In this document: positions 8,838 to 18,003 of the stretch, in pieces
How positions within the stretch are numbered: position 1 is the stretch's first letter
Layout of the letters: each line of letters opens with the position of its first letter
Origin: Neptunicella marina
GTDB taxonomy: Bacteria; Pseudomonadota; Gammaproteobacteria; Enterobacterales; Alteromonadaceae
Reading direction: 5' to 3'
DNA: 64,000 bases
NCBI RefSeq assembly: GCF_014270035.1
Contig: NZ_JACNEP010000001.1
Coordinates: forward strand, 248,001 to 312,000
Made by a program: the position numbers and the translations under genes
Notes under the pieces: model-generated
Databases searched by the model: none
Told to the model about the DNA's origin: nothing
What the model saw: the letters and a program-made list of their open reading frames with translations, nothing else

Positions 8838-9674
8838 ATGCAGCAATTTAACCCTTTATATCTTTTGTCTGCAGCGATACTGTTTTTCAGTGTCGCGGCA
8901 CATTGTGCGTCGGGTTCAGCGTCACAGCAAAACGTCCCTCCATTATTATTGTTAACAGAGCACAGCCCTCCCGGCGAATATCTGGATGAAAATGGGCAGG
9001 CTACAGGTGCCACGGTTCAGCTGATTAAACTGATCATGCAGCGTCTGGATGAAAATGGTCGTTTTAGTATTCAACCCTGGGCTCGCTCACTCGCTATCGC
9101 TCAAACCAGCCAGAATACGGTGTTATTTGAAACATCCCGCACCGAGGCAAGGGAAAAACAATTTAACTGGGTAGGCCCACTTAAGCACTATGATGCCGCA
9201 CTATATGGGCGTGACGATATTTTGCCAGCCAACCTGTCGCAACAACAAATTAATCAGGGTTTTATTGCCTGCGCAGCGCGTGGCTCATTTTTAGCAAGCC
9301 AGTTGACAGACCATGGGTTTATCGAAGGTAAAAATCTGGTACTGACAACCAATGATGATCAGTGTGCGCCCATGCTGCTGCAGGGACGTATTGACTTAAC
9401 CCCTTTAAACGAGCGCGCACAACAACAGGTCACTCAGCGCTTGCCAGATCATGTCAATTTAGTTGAGGTTATGCATTTTCCTGCCAACGAATTGTATCTG
9501 GCTTTTTCAAAAGACATCCCCAGAGAACGATTAGAACGCTGGCAACTGGCACTGGAACAGACCTATCTTGATGGCAGTATGCGCAAACTTTACGAGCCGG
9601 TTTACCGCGAACAAACCATTGCGTTTTTAGAACAGTTTGCCCAGCAACAGGAACGTATACGTCAAACGAAATAG
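8838..9674 (+). CDS. Periplasmic solute-binding protein (SBP family 3-like)
   Basis: Secreted protein of 278 residues with an N-terminal signal peptide (hydrophobic core LLSAAILFFSVAAHCASG). The mature part resembles bacterial extracellular solute-binding proteins of family 3: 'LLLTEHSPPGEYLDENGQATG', 'LIKLIMQRL', then 'NTVLFETSRTEAREKQFNWVGPL', a pattern common in orphan amino-acid-binding-like proteins of marine gammaproteobacteria. No permease or ATPase gene lies beside it, so it may act as a sensor or a stand-alone binder. The ligand is unknown. Confidence 0.8.
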   Translation: MQQFNPLYLLSAAILFFSVAAHCASGSASQQNVPPLLLLTEHSPPGEYLDENGQATGATVQLIKLIMQRLDENGRFSIQPWARSLAIAQTSQNTVLFETSRTEAREKQFNWVGPLKHYDAALYGRDDILPANLSQQQINQGFIACAARGSFLASQLTDHGFIEGKNLVLTTNDDQCAPMLLQGRIDLTPLNERAQQQVTQRLPDHVNLVEVMHFPANELYLAFSKDIPRERLERWQLALEQTYLDGSMRKLYEPVYREQTIAFLEQFAQQQERIRQTK

Positions 9675-9751
9675 TGTTATAACACTGGGAATTCCAGGCA
9701 ATTTTTTGTAGGGTACGCGCCTGCCCAATTAACCCGCCGAGTCGGTTACTT

Positions 9752-10921
9752 ATGTTCACATTACATCACCTTGAACCAAAAACTTTTCTACGTGATTACT
9801 GGCAAAAAAAACCACTGCTTATCCGACAGGGATTTAAAGACTTTGTCGATCCCCTTGATGAACACGATCTGGCTGGCCTCGCGATGGAAGAAGATATTGA
9901 TGCGCGCATAGTCAGCCAAATCAACGGTCAATGGCATCTTACTCAGGGGCCATTCGAATCTTTTGACGCTCTGTGTGTAGGTCAGTGGTCATTATTGGTA
10001 CAAAATGTTGATGGTTATATTGATGACGCCAGCTCACTGTTAAATGCCTTTAATTTTATCCCGCGCTGGCGAGTGGATGATTTAATGGTGAGTTTTTCTG
10101 TGCCCGGTGCTGGCGTCGGCCCGCATCTGGATCAATATGATGTATTTATTATTCAGGGCAAAGGTAAGCGTCACTGGCAGGTGGGAGATAAAGGTCAGCA
10201 TAAAACTTTACTGCCCCACCCTAAATTATCTCAGGTAGCAGCGTTTGAGCCGATTATCGATGCAGTACTGCAACCAGGAGACATTTTGTATATTCCACCT
10301 GGTTTCCCTCACTGTGGTGAAGCCATCACTGACTGCCTGAATTATTCAGTGGGATTCAGAGCACCCGATCAAAAAGCGCTGTTAAGTGATTTTGCAGACT
10401 ATGCGCTCATTCAGCAAAATTATTTTAATGAACGTTATCAGGACCCGGATTTGCCAACACGTAAATTAGCTGGCGAACTTAAATTAACCGAAATAACTCA
10501 ATTAAAAGCCATGATGAAACGCGCACTGGATGACCCTGAATGTGACCACTGGCTGGCCAGTTATCTCAGTTTTGCCAATGATACGCTGCGTCCTCCCACG
10601 CCGTTATTAAATCAGCAACAAGTACATGGTTATATTTGTGAAGGCGGCCCTGTATACCGGCGCTTAGATGTAAAACCAATTTGGCGCGAATCACGCACAG
10701 ACAAGGTTGTGATACACATGGGAGACAGCCATTTTGAACTGACGCAATCTTTATTACCTGTTGTTGAGTCTTTATTCAGTGCGACTGAATGGTGTTATTG
10801 CGACGATTTGTTAGCGACAGAGTTAGCCGGTGAAGACCTGTCCGCGCTTACTCAACTGTTAACACAATGGCTTAATCTTGGATACTGGTCATGTGAGTTA
10901 CATGACGATATGCAGGAATAA
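9752..10921 (+). CDS. roxA: Ribosomal protein uL16 arginine hydroxylase (RoxA/YcfD)
   Basis: 2-oxoglutarate/Fe(II) oxygenase of the JmjC/cupin fold that hydroxylates an arginine of ribosomal protein uL16. The Fe(II) triad is visible as His125-x-Asp127 (GPHLDQYDVF) and His187 (GFPHCGEA), the same numbering as in E. coli YcfD. The C-terminal winged-helix-like part is present. At 389 residues it is slightly longer than the E. coli enzyme (373). It is convergent with the DUF3025 gene, with a short hairpin between them. Identification is firm. Confidence 0.94.
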   Translation: MFTLHHLEPKTFLRDYWQKKPLLIRQGFKDFVDPLDEHDLAGLAMEEDIDARIVSQINGQWHLTQGPFESFDALCVGQWSLLVQNVDGYIDDASSLLNAFNFIPRWRVDDLMVSFSVPGAGVGPHLDQYDVFIIQGKGKRHWQVGDKGQHKTLLPHPKLSQVAAFEPIIDAVLQPGDILYIPPGFPHCGEAITDCLNYSVGFRAPDQKALLSDFADYALIQQNYFNERYQDPDLPTRKLAGELKLTEITQLKAMMKRALDDPECDHWLASYLSFANDTLRPPTPLLNQQQVHGYICEGGPVYRRLDVKPIWRESRTDKVVIHMGDSHFELTQSLLPVVESLFSATEWCYCDDLLATELAGEDLSALTQLLTQWLNLGYWSCELHDDMQE

Positions 10922-10935
10922 TTAAACATTTCATA

Positions 10936-10970
10936 ACAGGTTTAACCTAAATACCCAGCGTTAAGCCTGT
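10936..10970. terminator. Candidate bidirectional terminator hairpin
   Basis: Arms ACAGGTTTAAC and GTTAAGCCTGT pair with one G-T wobble across a 13-base loop between the convergent roxA and DUF3025 genes. There is no clean T-tract, so this is a weak call. Confidence 0.4.
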
Positions 10971-11765
10971 CTAACCTTTTGATTTCTGCGCACGTCGCCT
11001 GGGCATAAAATATTGTGGGTTAGCGTAAAAGTCTTCACGCAAATTCAACTCACTCCAGCCCGGCACGCCCAGTAAAGGTAGCGGACACAGCTCTCCTTTT
11101 TGCGCAAACGCATTAGCCTTTAGCTTTTCGGCCAATAAGCTATCAGTTATATGTTGTTGCTGCTCTGTTTCCAGTTGCCAGAAATCAGCCTCTACTTTAA
11201 TTTCGACCCATTTTCCGGTTAAACCGATAAAAGGATTAAGCAACATTTCCAGATTGGCGTGACCATAAACCAGCGCGCTAATTTGGGTCCCCCACTGTTT
11301 TCTTTGTTGCCAAAAAGCCTGATGCCACTGATGTTCACGCAACAAATCCGGAATATTTGAATCACTATGAACGATAAGCACACCACATTCGTCTAAATGG
11401 GTTAAATGATTACGCCTTTTCGTGCGGGGGTTTAAACCAAACTGGTCAATATCCTCAATATGTTGCTGGTTAATCAGGCTTTTACTTTGCGGGAACGCCA
11501 GCCAGATACAGGCATTAAACCAGTCATGCCAGCTATGGATACGGGTCGGGATCTGATGCTGCTGAAAGATAATCTGTTCGTAATACAAATCCTGATCAAA
11601 TTGCCCATTATCATCTACAAATTTTTTAGTTGCGCTGGTAAAGCCATTTAAACAATCGACTGTCGGCCAATGCTCAAACGCCTCGAAATTAAAGCGCTGA
11701 AATTGCGAAAAAGGTACTTGTCGCCAGATTTGTGGCATCCATTGCGTAAGATTAGAGTTGTGCAA
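10971..11765 (-). CDS. DUF3025 domain-containing protein
   Basis: 264-residue protein matching the DUF3025 family (PF11227) by its central pattern: 'YYEQIIFQQHQIPTRIHSWHDW', 'FNACIWLAFPQSK', then 'LTHLDECGVLIVHSD'. No function is established for this family, and no signal peptide or membrane segment is seen. The start is a TTG with an AAGGA site seven bases upstream; an ATG nine codons further in is the alternative. It is divergent, with 48 bp between, from the M28 peptidase gene. Confidence 0.82.
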   Translation of the reverse strand: MHNSNLTQWMPQIWRQVPFSQFQRFNFEAFEHWPTVDCLNGFTSATKKFVDDNGQFDQDLYYEQIIFQQHQIPTRIHSWHDWFNACIWLAFPQSKSLINQQHIEDIDQFGLNPRTKRRNHLTHLDECGVLIVHSDSNIPDLLREHQWHQAFWQQRKQWGTQISALVYGHANLEMLLNPFIGLTGKWVEIKVEADFWQLETEQQQHITDSLLAEKLKANAFAQKGELCPLPLLGVPGWSELNLREDFYANPQYFMPRRRAQKSKG

Positions 11766-11813
11766 CGGTTTTCCTTATACTGTTGGGGTTTCAATAAAAA
11801 CAAGAGCATTATA

Positions 11814-13472
11814 ATGAAAAACTATCTTAAACTCATGGCGCTGGTACCGGTTGTTGCGCTAACCGCTTGTGATAACGCATCACAAACCACCAGTAAAATG
11901 GAACAAACAACAAACACCGGGAACACATACGAGCAGGCCTATCAATCGATTAGTGCTGATGATTTACGTGAATACACTAAAGTTATCTCCTCTGATGAAT
12001 TTGAAGGACGTTTACCCACCAGCCTGGGTGAAAAGAAAACCCTTGATTATTTAACCAGCGAGCTTCAAAAACTGGGATTACAACCGGGTAATGGCGACAG
12101 CTTTTTGCAGCCGGTGGAGCTACTGGAAATTACGGCCAGTCCGGATGTCAGCCTGACTTTAGGTGATGAACAACTCACCTATGGTGATACCATGATGCTG
12201 GGCACCAAACGTGAACAGGAAAGCGTAGAATTCAGTGATTCAGATATCGTTTTTGTGGGTTACGGTATTAATGCCCCTGAGTACGACTGGAATGATTACG
12301 CCAATGTAGATGTAAAAGGCAAAACCGTCATTATTCTGGTTAATGATCCCGGTTTTGAAAATCCGGACAGTGGCAAGTTTCAGGGTAAAACCATGACCTA
12401 TTACGGGCGCTGGACCTACAAATATGAAGAAGCCAGTCGTCAGGGCGCTAAAGCAGCAATTATAGTACATGAAACCGAACCTGCATCTTATGGCTGGACT
12501 GTGGTTGCAAACAGTTGGAGTGGTCCTCAGTATGGCCTGGTAACCGACAACGGTAATATGGACAGGGTAGCAGCCGAAGGCTGGATCCCGCTGGAAGTGG
12601 CACAAAATATGTTCCGCCGCGCCGGATTTGATTTTAGTCAGGAAAAAGCCAAAGCACTGCAAGGCCCCTACGCCAGAGACCTGAACATAAAAGCATCAGC
12701 CAGTATTCACAGCAAACTGAAAAAATCCACCAGTTACAATGTATTGGCAACGGTACCGGGTACAACCAAGCCGGATGAACACATTATTTATACAGCGCAC
12801 TGGGATCATCTGGGTAAAGATGAGAGCTTAACCGGCGACCAGATTTATAATGGTGCGCAGGACAATGCTACTGGTACCGCAGCGTCACTAACCATGGCCA
12901 AAGCCTTTATGAGTCTGGCCAATAAACCTGAGCGCTCCGTTTCATTCCTGATTGTTACCGCTGAGGAGCAAGGTTTACTGGGCTCTTATTACTACAGCGA
13001 ACATCCGGTTATTCCACTGGATAAAACAGTAGCCAATATTAATATGGATGCCATGAATATTCTGGGTAAAACCAAGGATGTTATCGTTGTGGGTAAAGGT
13101 AAGTCTGAACTGGAAAATTATCTGGATGCAGCGGTGAAAAAACAGGGCCGCTATTTAGAAGGCGAAGACAAGCCTCAGGCGGGTTATTACTATCGTTCAG
13201 ATCACTTTAGCTTTGCTAAAAAAGGGGTTCCTGCCTTATACAGTGAAGGCGGCACCGTGCCAATTGATGAACAAACCGCAGATTACCGTAAACGTATGAG
13301 CTTAATCACCACCGGCTGTTATCATCAGGTATGTGATGAATTTCGTGACAAATGGGACTTCAGTGGTGTGCAACAAGATACCCGGATGTTATTTGATGTT
13401 GGCTATCATATTGCCAGTTCAGATGACTGGCCTAAATGGTCTAAAACCAGTGAATTTCAGCGCCAACGCTAA
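11814..13472 (+). CDS. M28-family metallopeptidase lipoprotein
   Basis: Zinc aminopeptidase-like enzyme exported as a lipoprotein. The lipobox LTAC places the lipid-bearing cysteine at residue 19. A PA-type insert (about residues 140-290, including VVILVNDPGF-like strands) precedes the M28 catalytic domain. Its metal ligands are seen at AHWDHLG (His329, Asp331), QDNATG (Asp350), TAEEQG (Glu384/Glu385), NMDAMN and YRSDHFSF. A longer frame starts upstream but lacks a signal sequence at its N-terminus, so the ATG at 11814 is chosen. The enzyme likely trims peptides in the periplasm or at the outer membrane; the exact substrate is unknown. It is followed by a clear terminator. Confidence 0.92.
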   Translation: MKNYLKLMALVPVVALTACDNASQTTSKMEQTTNTGNTYEQAYQSISADDLREYTKVISSDEFEGRLPTSLGEKKTLDYLTSELQKLGLQPGNGDSFLQPVELLEITASPDVSLTLGDEQLTYGDTMMLGTKREQESVEFSDSDIVFVGYGINAPEYDWNDYANVDVKGKTVIILVNDPGFENPDSGKFQGKTMTYYGRWTYKYEEASRQGAKAAIIVHETEPASYGWTVVANSWSGPQYGLVTDNGNMDRVAAEGWIPLEVAQNMFRRAGFDFSQEKAKALQGPYARDLNIKASASIHSKLKKSTSYNVLATVPGTTKPDEHIIYTAHWDHLGKDESLTGDQIYNGAQDNATGTAASLTMAKAFMSLANKPERSVSFLIVTAEEQGLLGSYYYSEHPVIPLDKTVANINMDAMNILGKTKDVIVVGKGKSELENYLDAAVKKQGRYLEGEDKPQAGYYYRSDHFSFAKKGVPALYSEGGTVPIDEQTADYRKRMSLITTGCYHQVCDEFRDKWDFSGVQQDTRMLFDVGYHIASSDDWPKWSKTSEFQRQR

Positions 13473-13482
13473 AATTTAAGAT

Positions 13483-13508
13483 AAAGCCCGTAAAAATACG
13501 GGCTTTTT
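13483..13508 (+). terminator. Intrinsic terminator of the M28 peptidase gene
   Basis: A 10-bp stem AAAGCCCGTA / TACGGGCTTT with an AAAA loop runs into TTTTTT. Confidence 0.85.
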
Positions 13509-13639
13509 TATATGTAATAGCAAAATTCTTGCGCTTTTCACTTGCATTTTTCTACCACGCTGGCACATTCAGGTAAAAGAGTGAAAAGAATACCCTCGTC
13601 GGCACCAAGTCATAAAAATAATAAGGTGTCATGCAGATT

Positions 13640-13682
13640 GGCTCGGTTATATTGAGCCTGTATTTATGCCGGTCAAAACCGG
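13640..13682 (+). promoter_or_regulatory. Two small hairpins in the asnB 5' leader
   Basis: The 213-bp gap before asnB holds two adjacent inverted repeats, GGCTC/GAGCC (13640-13658) and CCGGT/ACCGG with a CAAA loop (13669-13682), about 40 bases before the start codon. I could not identify a convincing promoter in the gap. The hairpins may shape the leader RNA, but any regulatory role is conjecture. Confidence 0.25.
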
Positions 13683-13721
13683 AAACATTAAATTAACAAA
13701 CGTTGAGAGAGAACAACATAT

Positions 13722-15395
13722 ATGTGTGGTATTTTTGGTATTCTGGACATCAAAACTGATGTTACAGAGTTGAGGACGCAAGCATTAGAACTTTCCAAGA
13801 CGCTACGTCACCGTGGCCCTGACTGGTCAGGTATCTGGAATAATAATAATGCTATTTTGGCTCACGAAAGACTGGCCATTGTTGATGTAAATAATGGCGC
13901 CCAACCTCTGACCAATACCAATAATAATCACATTCTGGCAGTCAATGGTGAAATTTATAATCATAAGAAACTTAGAACAGAACTAGCTGCCCCTTACGAT
14001 TTTAAAACCGAATCAGATTGTGAAGTGATCCTTCCTTTATATCAGGAACAAGGTGTTGAATTTATCGATCGCCTGCAGGGTATGTTTGCTTTTGTATTAT
14101 ACGATGCAGAGCAAGATGCCTACCTGATTGCACGTGATCACATCGGTATCATTCCGCTGTACACCGGTTACGATGAACACGGTAACTTCTATGTGGCATC
14201 AGAAATGAAAGCCTTAGTACCCGTGTGTAAAACGGTGAAGGAATTTCCTCCCGGGCATTACCTGTGGAGCAAAACCGGCGAGCTGAAAAAATACTATCAG
14301 CGCGACTGGATGCAATACGACAATGTTAAAGACAACACCACCAGTCTGGATGATTTAAAAACAGCTTTCGAAAAATCGGTACGTTCACACCTGATGTCAG
14401 ATGTGCCTTATGCCGTGTTATTGTCCGGAGGTCTGGATTCATCACTGGTATCTGCAGTGGCGGCTAAGTATGTTGCCAAGCGCATTGAGGACGAAGGCCA
14501 GAGCGACGCCTGGTGGCCTCGCCTGCACTCATTCTCGGTAGGTCTGGAAGGCGCACCTGATTTAGTGGCAGCCAAAAAAGTAGCCGATATGATTGGCACG
14601 GTGCACCACGAAGTACACTTCACCATTCAGGAAGGTCTGGATGCCATTCGTGACGTAATTTATTTCCTTGAAACCTATGACGTAACCACCATTCGAGCGG
14701 CAACACCTATGTACCTGATGAGCCGGAAAATCAAGGCCATGGGGATTAAAATGGTGTTATCCGGTGAAGGTGCCGATGAGATATTTGGTGGTTACCTGTA
14801 TTTCCACAAAGCACCAAATGCCAAAGAATTCCATGAAGAAACCGTACGTAAACTTGAACGTTTACATATGTTTGACTGTGCACGCGCCAATAAAGCCACC
14901 GCAGCCTGGGGCGTGGAAGCACGTGTGCCTTTCCTCGATAAAGAGTTTATGGATGTGGCGATGCGTCTTAATCCACAGGATAAGATGTGTATTGACGGGA
15001 AAATGGAAAAATGGGTATTACGTAAAGCGTTTGATAACGGCGAATACCTGCCAGAAGAAGTATTATGGCGTCAGAAAGAACAATTCAGCGATGGCGTAGG
15101 TTACAGCTGGATTGATTCATTACAGGAATATGTTGCCACGGAAGTATCAGACCAGCAGCTGGCAAACGCTGAATTCCGTTTCCCGATTAATACACCAGAT
15201 ACCAAAGAAGGTTATTTCTTCCGTACTATCTTTGAAAGCTACTTCCCGCAGGAAAGTGCAGCACAGTGTGTACCGGGTGGAAAATCGATTGCCTGCAGTA
15301 CGGTGGAGGCACTTGAATGGGATGCCAGCTTTAAAAACAATGCTGACCCATCTGGCCGTGCGATGAAAGACGTGCACTCCAATGCTAAAAAATAA
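13722..15395 (+). CDS. asnB: Asparagine synthase (glutamine-hydrolysing), AsnB type
   Basis: Cytoplasmic enzyme converting aspartate, glutamine and ATP to asparagine and glutamate. It starts MCGIFGIL, with Cys2 as the glutaminase nucleophile after Met removal. The N-terminal class II amidotransferase domain (RHRGPDWSG, VNGEIYNH) is followed by the synthetase domain with the PP-loop LSGGLDSSLV near residue 233 and the SGEGADEIFGGY motif. Length (557) is close to E. coli AsnB (554). A GAGAGAGA purine tract precedes the ATG. It forms a single-gene unit ending at a strong terminator. Confidence 0.97.
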   Translation: MCGIFGILDIKTDVTELRTQALELSKTLRHRGPDWSGIWNNNNAILAHERLAIVDVNNGAQPLTNTNNNHILAVNGEIYNHKKLRTELAAPYDFKTESDCEVILPLYQEQGVEFIDRLQGMFAFVLYDAEQDAYLIARDHIGIIPLYTGYDEHGNFYVASEMKALVPVCKTVKEFPPGHYLWSKTGELKKYYQRDWMQYDNVKDNTTSLDDLKTAFEKSVRSHLMSDVPYAVLLSGGLDSSLVSAVAAKYVAKRIEDEGQSDAWWPRLHSFSVGLEGAPDLVAAKKVADMIGTVHHEVHFTIQEGLDAIRDVIYFLETYDVTTIRAATPMYLMSRKIKAMGIKMVLSGEGADEIFGGYLYFHKAPNAKEFHEETVRKLERLHMFDCARANKATAAWGVEARVPFLDKEFMDVAMRLNPQDKMCIDGKMEKWVLRKAFDNGEYLPEEVLWRQKEQFSDGVGYSWIDSLQEYVATEVSDQQLANAEFRFPINTPDTKEGYFFRTIFESYFPQESAAQCVPGGKSIACSTVEALEWDASFKNNADPSGRAMKDVHSNAKK

Positions 15396-15418
15396 CGCTA
15401 TTGCTAATAGCTAACTTT

Positions 15419-15448
15419 AAAAGCCACCTCTTAGCAGGTGGCTTTTTT
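15419..15448 (+). terminator. Intrinsic terminator of asnB
   Basis: An 11-bp perfect stem AAAAGCCACCT / AGGTGGCTTTT is followed by TT. Confidence 0.85.
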
Positions 15449-15631
15449 GTTTAAGAAGGTTGGTAACAACCCCGTTTGTGATTTAACACTTTACTTGTTC
15501 TGCTATTGATCATCTCAACCTACAATCAGATTGCGCCTATATCGTGCTACTGTTAATAATTGCGTTATCAATGCCACTATCCGACATATGATTCAAAATG
15601 CCAAAGCAGACAAAAACAAGGATGTCACAAC

Positions 15632-16663
15632 ATGAATAATGAGTTATTTATTCAACAATGGTTACCCGTTGTTGCCACGATTGTTTTTTTCGCTTTTGTA
15701 CTTTGGATTGCCAACTGGCTGTTGTTTAAACGCAATAAAAACACCAGTAGTAACAATAGTTTCGCCCGCCAATTTACCATGTTGTTGTTATGTTTAATCA
15801 CGATGGTCGCCATCGTTATCACCCTGCCATTAAGTGACTCCACCGAAACTCAGGTATTAGGTTTGGTGGGATTAGTCCTGTCGGGCTTGCTGGCTTTCTC
15901 CTCTACGACGGTATTTAGCAATCTGGTTGCTGGTGCATTAATGCGGTTTACTCAGCCATTTCGCACCGGTGATTTTGTCAGGGTGAATGATATTTTTGGC
16001 CGGGTAACGGAGCGTGGATTATTTGATTGTGAAGTCCAGACTGAAAATCGTGACCTGATTTCCATTCCGAATAATTTAATGATCAACAGCCCAATTACGG
16101 TTACCCGCAGCTCAGGCACCATTGTTTCTGTCAGCTTATCTTTAGGCTATGACATTCATCACGGCAAAGTTGAAGAAACGCTGAAACAAGCTGCACTGAA
16201 AACGGGACTGGAAGAACCTTATGTTCACATAACAGAACTTGGCAATTTCTCGGTGACCTATAAGATCAGTGGCCTGTTAACTGACGTTAAAAGTCTGCTA
16301 ACTACGCGCTCAAATTTATACTGCAATGTGCTCGATTATTTGCACCAGCAAGGCATTGAAATAATGTCTCCCACATTTGTCAGCCAGCATGCTGGCGAAC
16401 ACGTTCAGAAAAAAATTCCACGCTCTGGGTTAAATGTGACTGACGATGCCAGCGAATCAGTGGCTGAAGATATCGTATTTGATAAAGCGGAAAAAGCCGA
16501 ACAACAGGAAAAATCATTAACTAACTTACAAGCGCGATTAGAGCAGCTAAATCAGCTGCTAGCGGACGCCGATAAAGAACAAAAAACCGCGTTAGAAAAA
16601 CGTATTCACAACTTAAAAGTCAGGATAGACACTATTAAAAGCACACCCAAAGAAGAAACCTGA
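15632..16663 (+). CDS. MscS-family mechanosensitive channel
   Basis: Inner-membrane small-conductance mechanosensitive channel family member, probably a safety valve in hypo-osmotic shock. Three hydrophobic segments lie in the first 110 residues; the third is glycine/alanine rich (VLGLVGLVLSGLLAFSSTT, then SNLVAGALMRF), as in the pore helix TM3. They are followed by the MscS beta domain (FRTGDFVRVNDIFGRVTE, ISIPNNLMINSPITV). The C-terminal 60-70 residues form a charged coiled coil (KAEKAEQQEKSLTNLQARLE) not found in the short E. coli MscS. The start at 15632 has AAGGA upstream. It is convergent with the amidohydrolase operon. Confidence 0.9.
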   Translation: MNNELFIQQWLPVVATIVFFAFVLWIANWLLFKRNKNTSSNNSFARQFTMLLLCLITMVAIVITLPLSDSTETQVLGLVGLVLSGLLAFSSTTVFSNLVAGALMRFTQPFRTGDFVRVNDIFGRVTERGLFDCEVQTENRDLISIPNNLMINSPITVTRSSGTIVSVSLSLGYDIHHGKVEETLKQAALKTGLEEPYVHITELGNFSVTYKISGLLTDVKSLLTTRSNLYCNVLDYLHQQGIEIMSPTFVSQHAGEHVQKKIPRSGLNVTDDASESVAEDIVFDKAEKAEQQEKSLTNLQARLEQLNQLLADADKEQKTALEKRIHNLKVRIDTIKSTPKEET

Positions 16664-16700
16664 GCAGATTCGGGGCCGAAGAACTTACAGATAATGATGA

Positions 16701-16724
16701 AAAAGGCTCCAATCGGAGCCTTTT
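16701..16724. terminator. Bidirectional intrinsic terminator
   Basis: A 10-bp stem AAAAGGCTCC / GGAGCCTTTT with an AATC loop lies between the convergent mscS-type gene and the amidohydrolase operon. Confidence 0.8.
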
Positions 16725-16731
16725 AAGTTAA

Positions 16732-18003
16732 TTAATGTTGAAACTGCACTGGCAGTTTCGCGTCGCGATTAAGATACCTGTCGCGCAATTTAGTTTGACG
16801 ACTCACCATATCAATCTGTTTGCCATGGATAATTACATTTTCAGGGGCATTCATCACTTCAAGTGGATCACCATTCCAGATCACCACATCCGCCACTTTG
16901 CCGGCTTCAAGCGATCCATAGTCATTATCGATACCATAAATTTTTGCAGTATTTATGGTAAGAGCTGCTAACCCATCAATCCAGCTCAGGCCGTTGGCCA
17001 CCGCATTACCTGCATGTTGGGTCATCAGGCGAATATTATGGGTCTCAACACCAATGGATACCATAACGCCTGCATCAGCTAAACGCCCTGCATTGGCCAT
17101 AGTGGCGGCTAACTGGTCAAAGGAATATGGCAGATTCGATTCCGGGTTTAGAATAACCGGAATATTTGCAACAGCAATTTCCTTAGCCAGCATCCAGCCT
17201 TCTGTTGCATACAGCAGAACCACATTAAGCTTAGGATGACGCTGTTTAAGCGCTATCACTTGTTTAATATCTGCAACACGATGTGCGCCAATCAATAATG
17301 GCTCATCACCCGCGACAACAGCCAGTAGTGCGTTGATATCTGCCGGATTGAGCTGCCCATGATATTCGGCAGACAACGCAAGCTTTCTACCGTTACGCGC
17401 TTCCACTTCCGCTAACGCATTCTCCAAAACCGGCCATAATGCCGCGCGACTACCACTGGCATCATCTGCTCCATTATTTGATACATCAATGCGGGTAAAT
17501 GCCTGAGGCCTGACTAAATTGTCCCCTTCACCAAGAGACAAAATTGCCCCCTGCCCTTTAAACATTGCATGGGTATAGTTAATGCTGGTCGCAGCACTGG
17601 TAACCCCCTCAATGCGAGCAACAGGGATTAAACTTGACGCCGGATTAAGCGCATAACTCACATCCAGTGCGGCACCGTAAGGCGAGTAATCTGATGGCGA
17701 CACACTGGCATCCACTGTACCGGCCCAACTGCCCACTTCTTCCAGACCCAGCTGGGTTTGTGCACCAATTAACCCCGGAGTGACAACTTTATCCGCGGCA
17801 TCAATTTGACGATAGTCCTTTGGTATTGCATTGATATCCACAATAGCTTTGATACGCTCGCCATCAATTAATAACGCTTTATCGGTTACGCTACCCTGTT
17901 TACTCAGGGTATGCATCGTACCACCTACAATCGCGACTTTTTCCGCCAGTACGCTTGCACTAAACAACGAAGTGAGTGTCAGGCTGATGATTAGTTTTTT
18001 CAT
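16732..18003 (-). CDS. Amidohydrolase-family protein lacking the HxH metal motif
   Basis: Exported protein (signal peptide MKKLIISLTLTSLFSASVLA) of the amidohydrolase superfamily, paralogous to the gene just upstream. The family's first metal-binding motif, normally DxHxH after 'VTPGLI', reads GAQTQLG here, with Gln82 and Gln84 in place of both histidines. Later ligand positions are also altered (LLYATEGW, GVETHN). The fold landmarks VVTPGLIG, IYGIDNDYGSLEAGKVADVVIWNGDP are intact. It may be a non-catalytic partner of the upstream enzyme or bind metal differently. Its start overlaps the upstream stop codon by 4 bp (ATGA), so translation is coupled. Confidence 0.85.
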   Translation of the reverse strand: MKKLIISLTLTSLFSASVLAEKVAIVGGTMHTLSKQGSVTDKALLIDGERIKAIVDINAIPKDYRQIDAADKVVTPGLIGAQTQLGLEEVGSWAGTVDASVSPSDYSPYGAALDVSYALNPASSLIPVARIEGVTSAATSINYTHAMFKGQGAILSLGEGDNLVRPQAFTRIDVSNNGADDASGSRAALWPVLENALAEVEARNGRKLALSAEYHGQLNPADINALLAVVAGDEPLLIGAHRVADIKQVIALKQRHPKLNVVLLYATEGWMLAKEIAVANIPVILNPESNLPYSFDQLAATMANAGRLADAGVMVSIGVETHNIRLMTQHAGNAVANGLSWIDGLAALTINTAKIYGIDNDYGSLEAGKVADVVIWNGDPLEVMNAPENVIIHGKQIDMVSRQTKLRDRYLNRDAKLPVQFQH

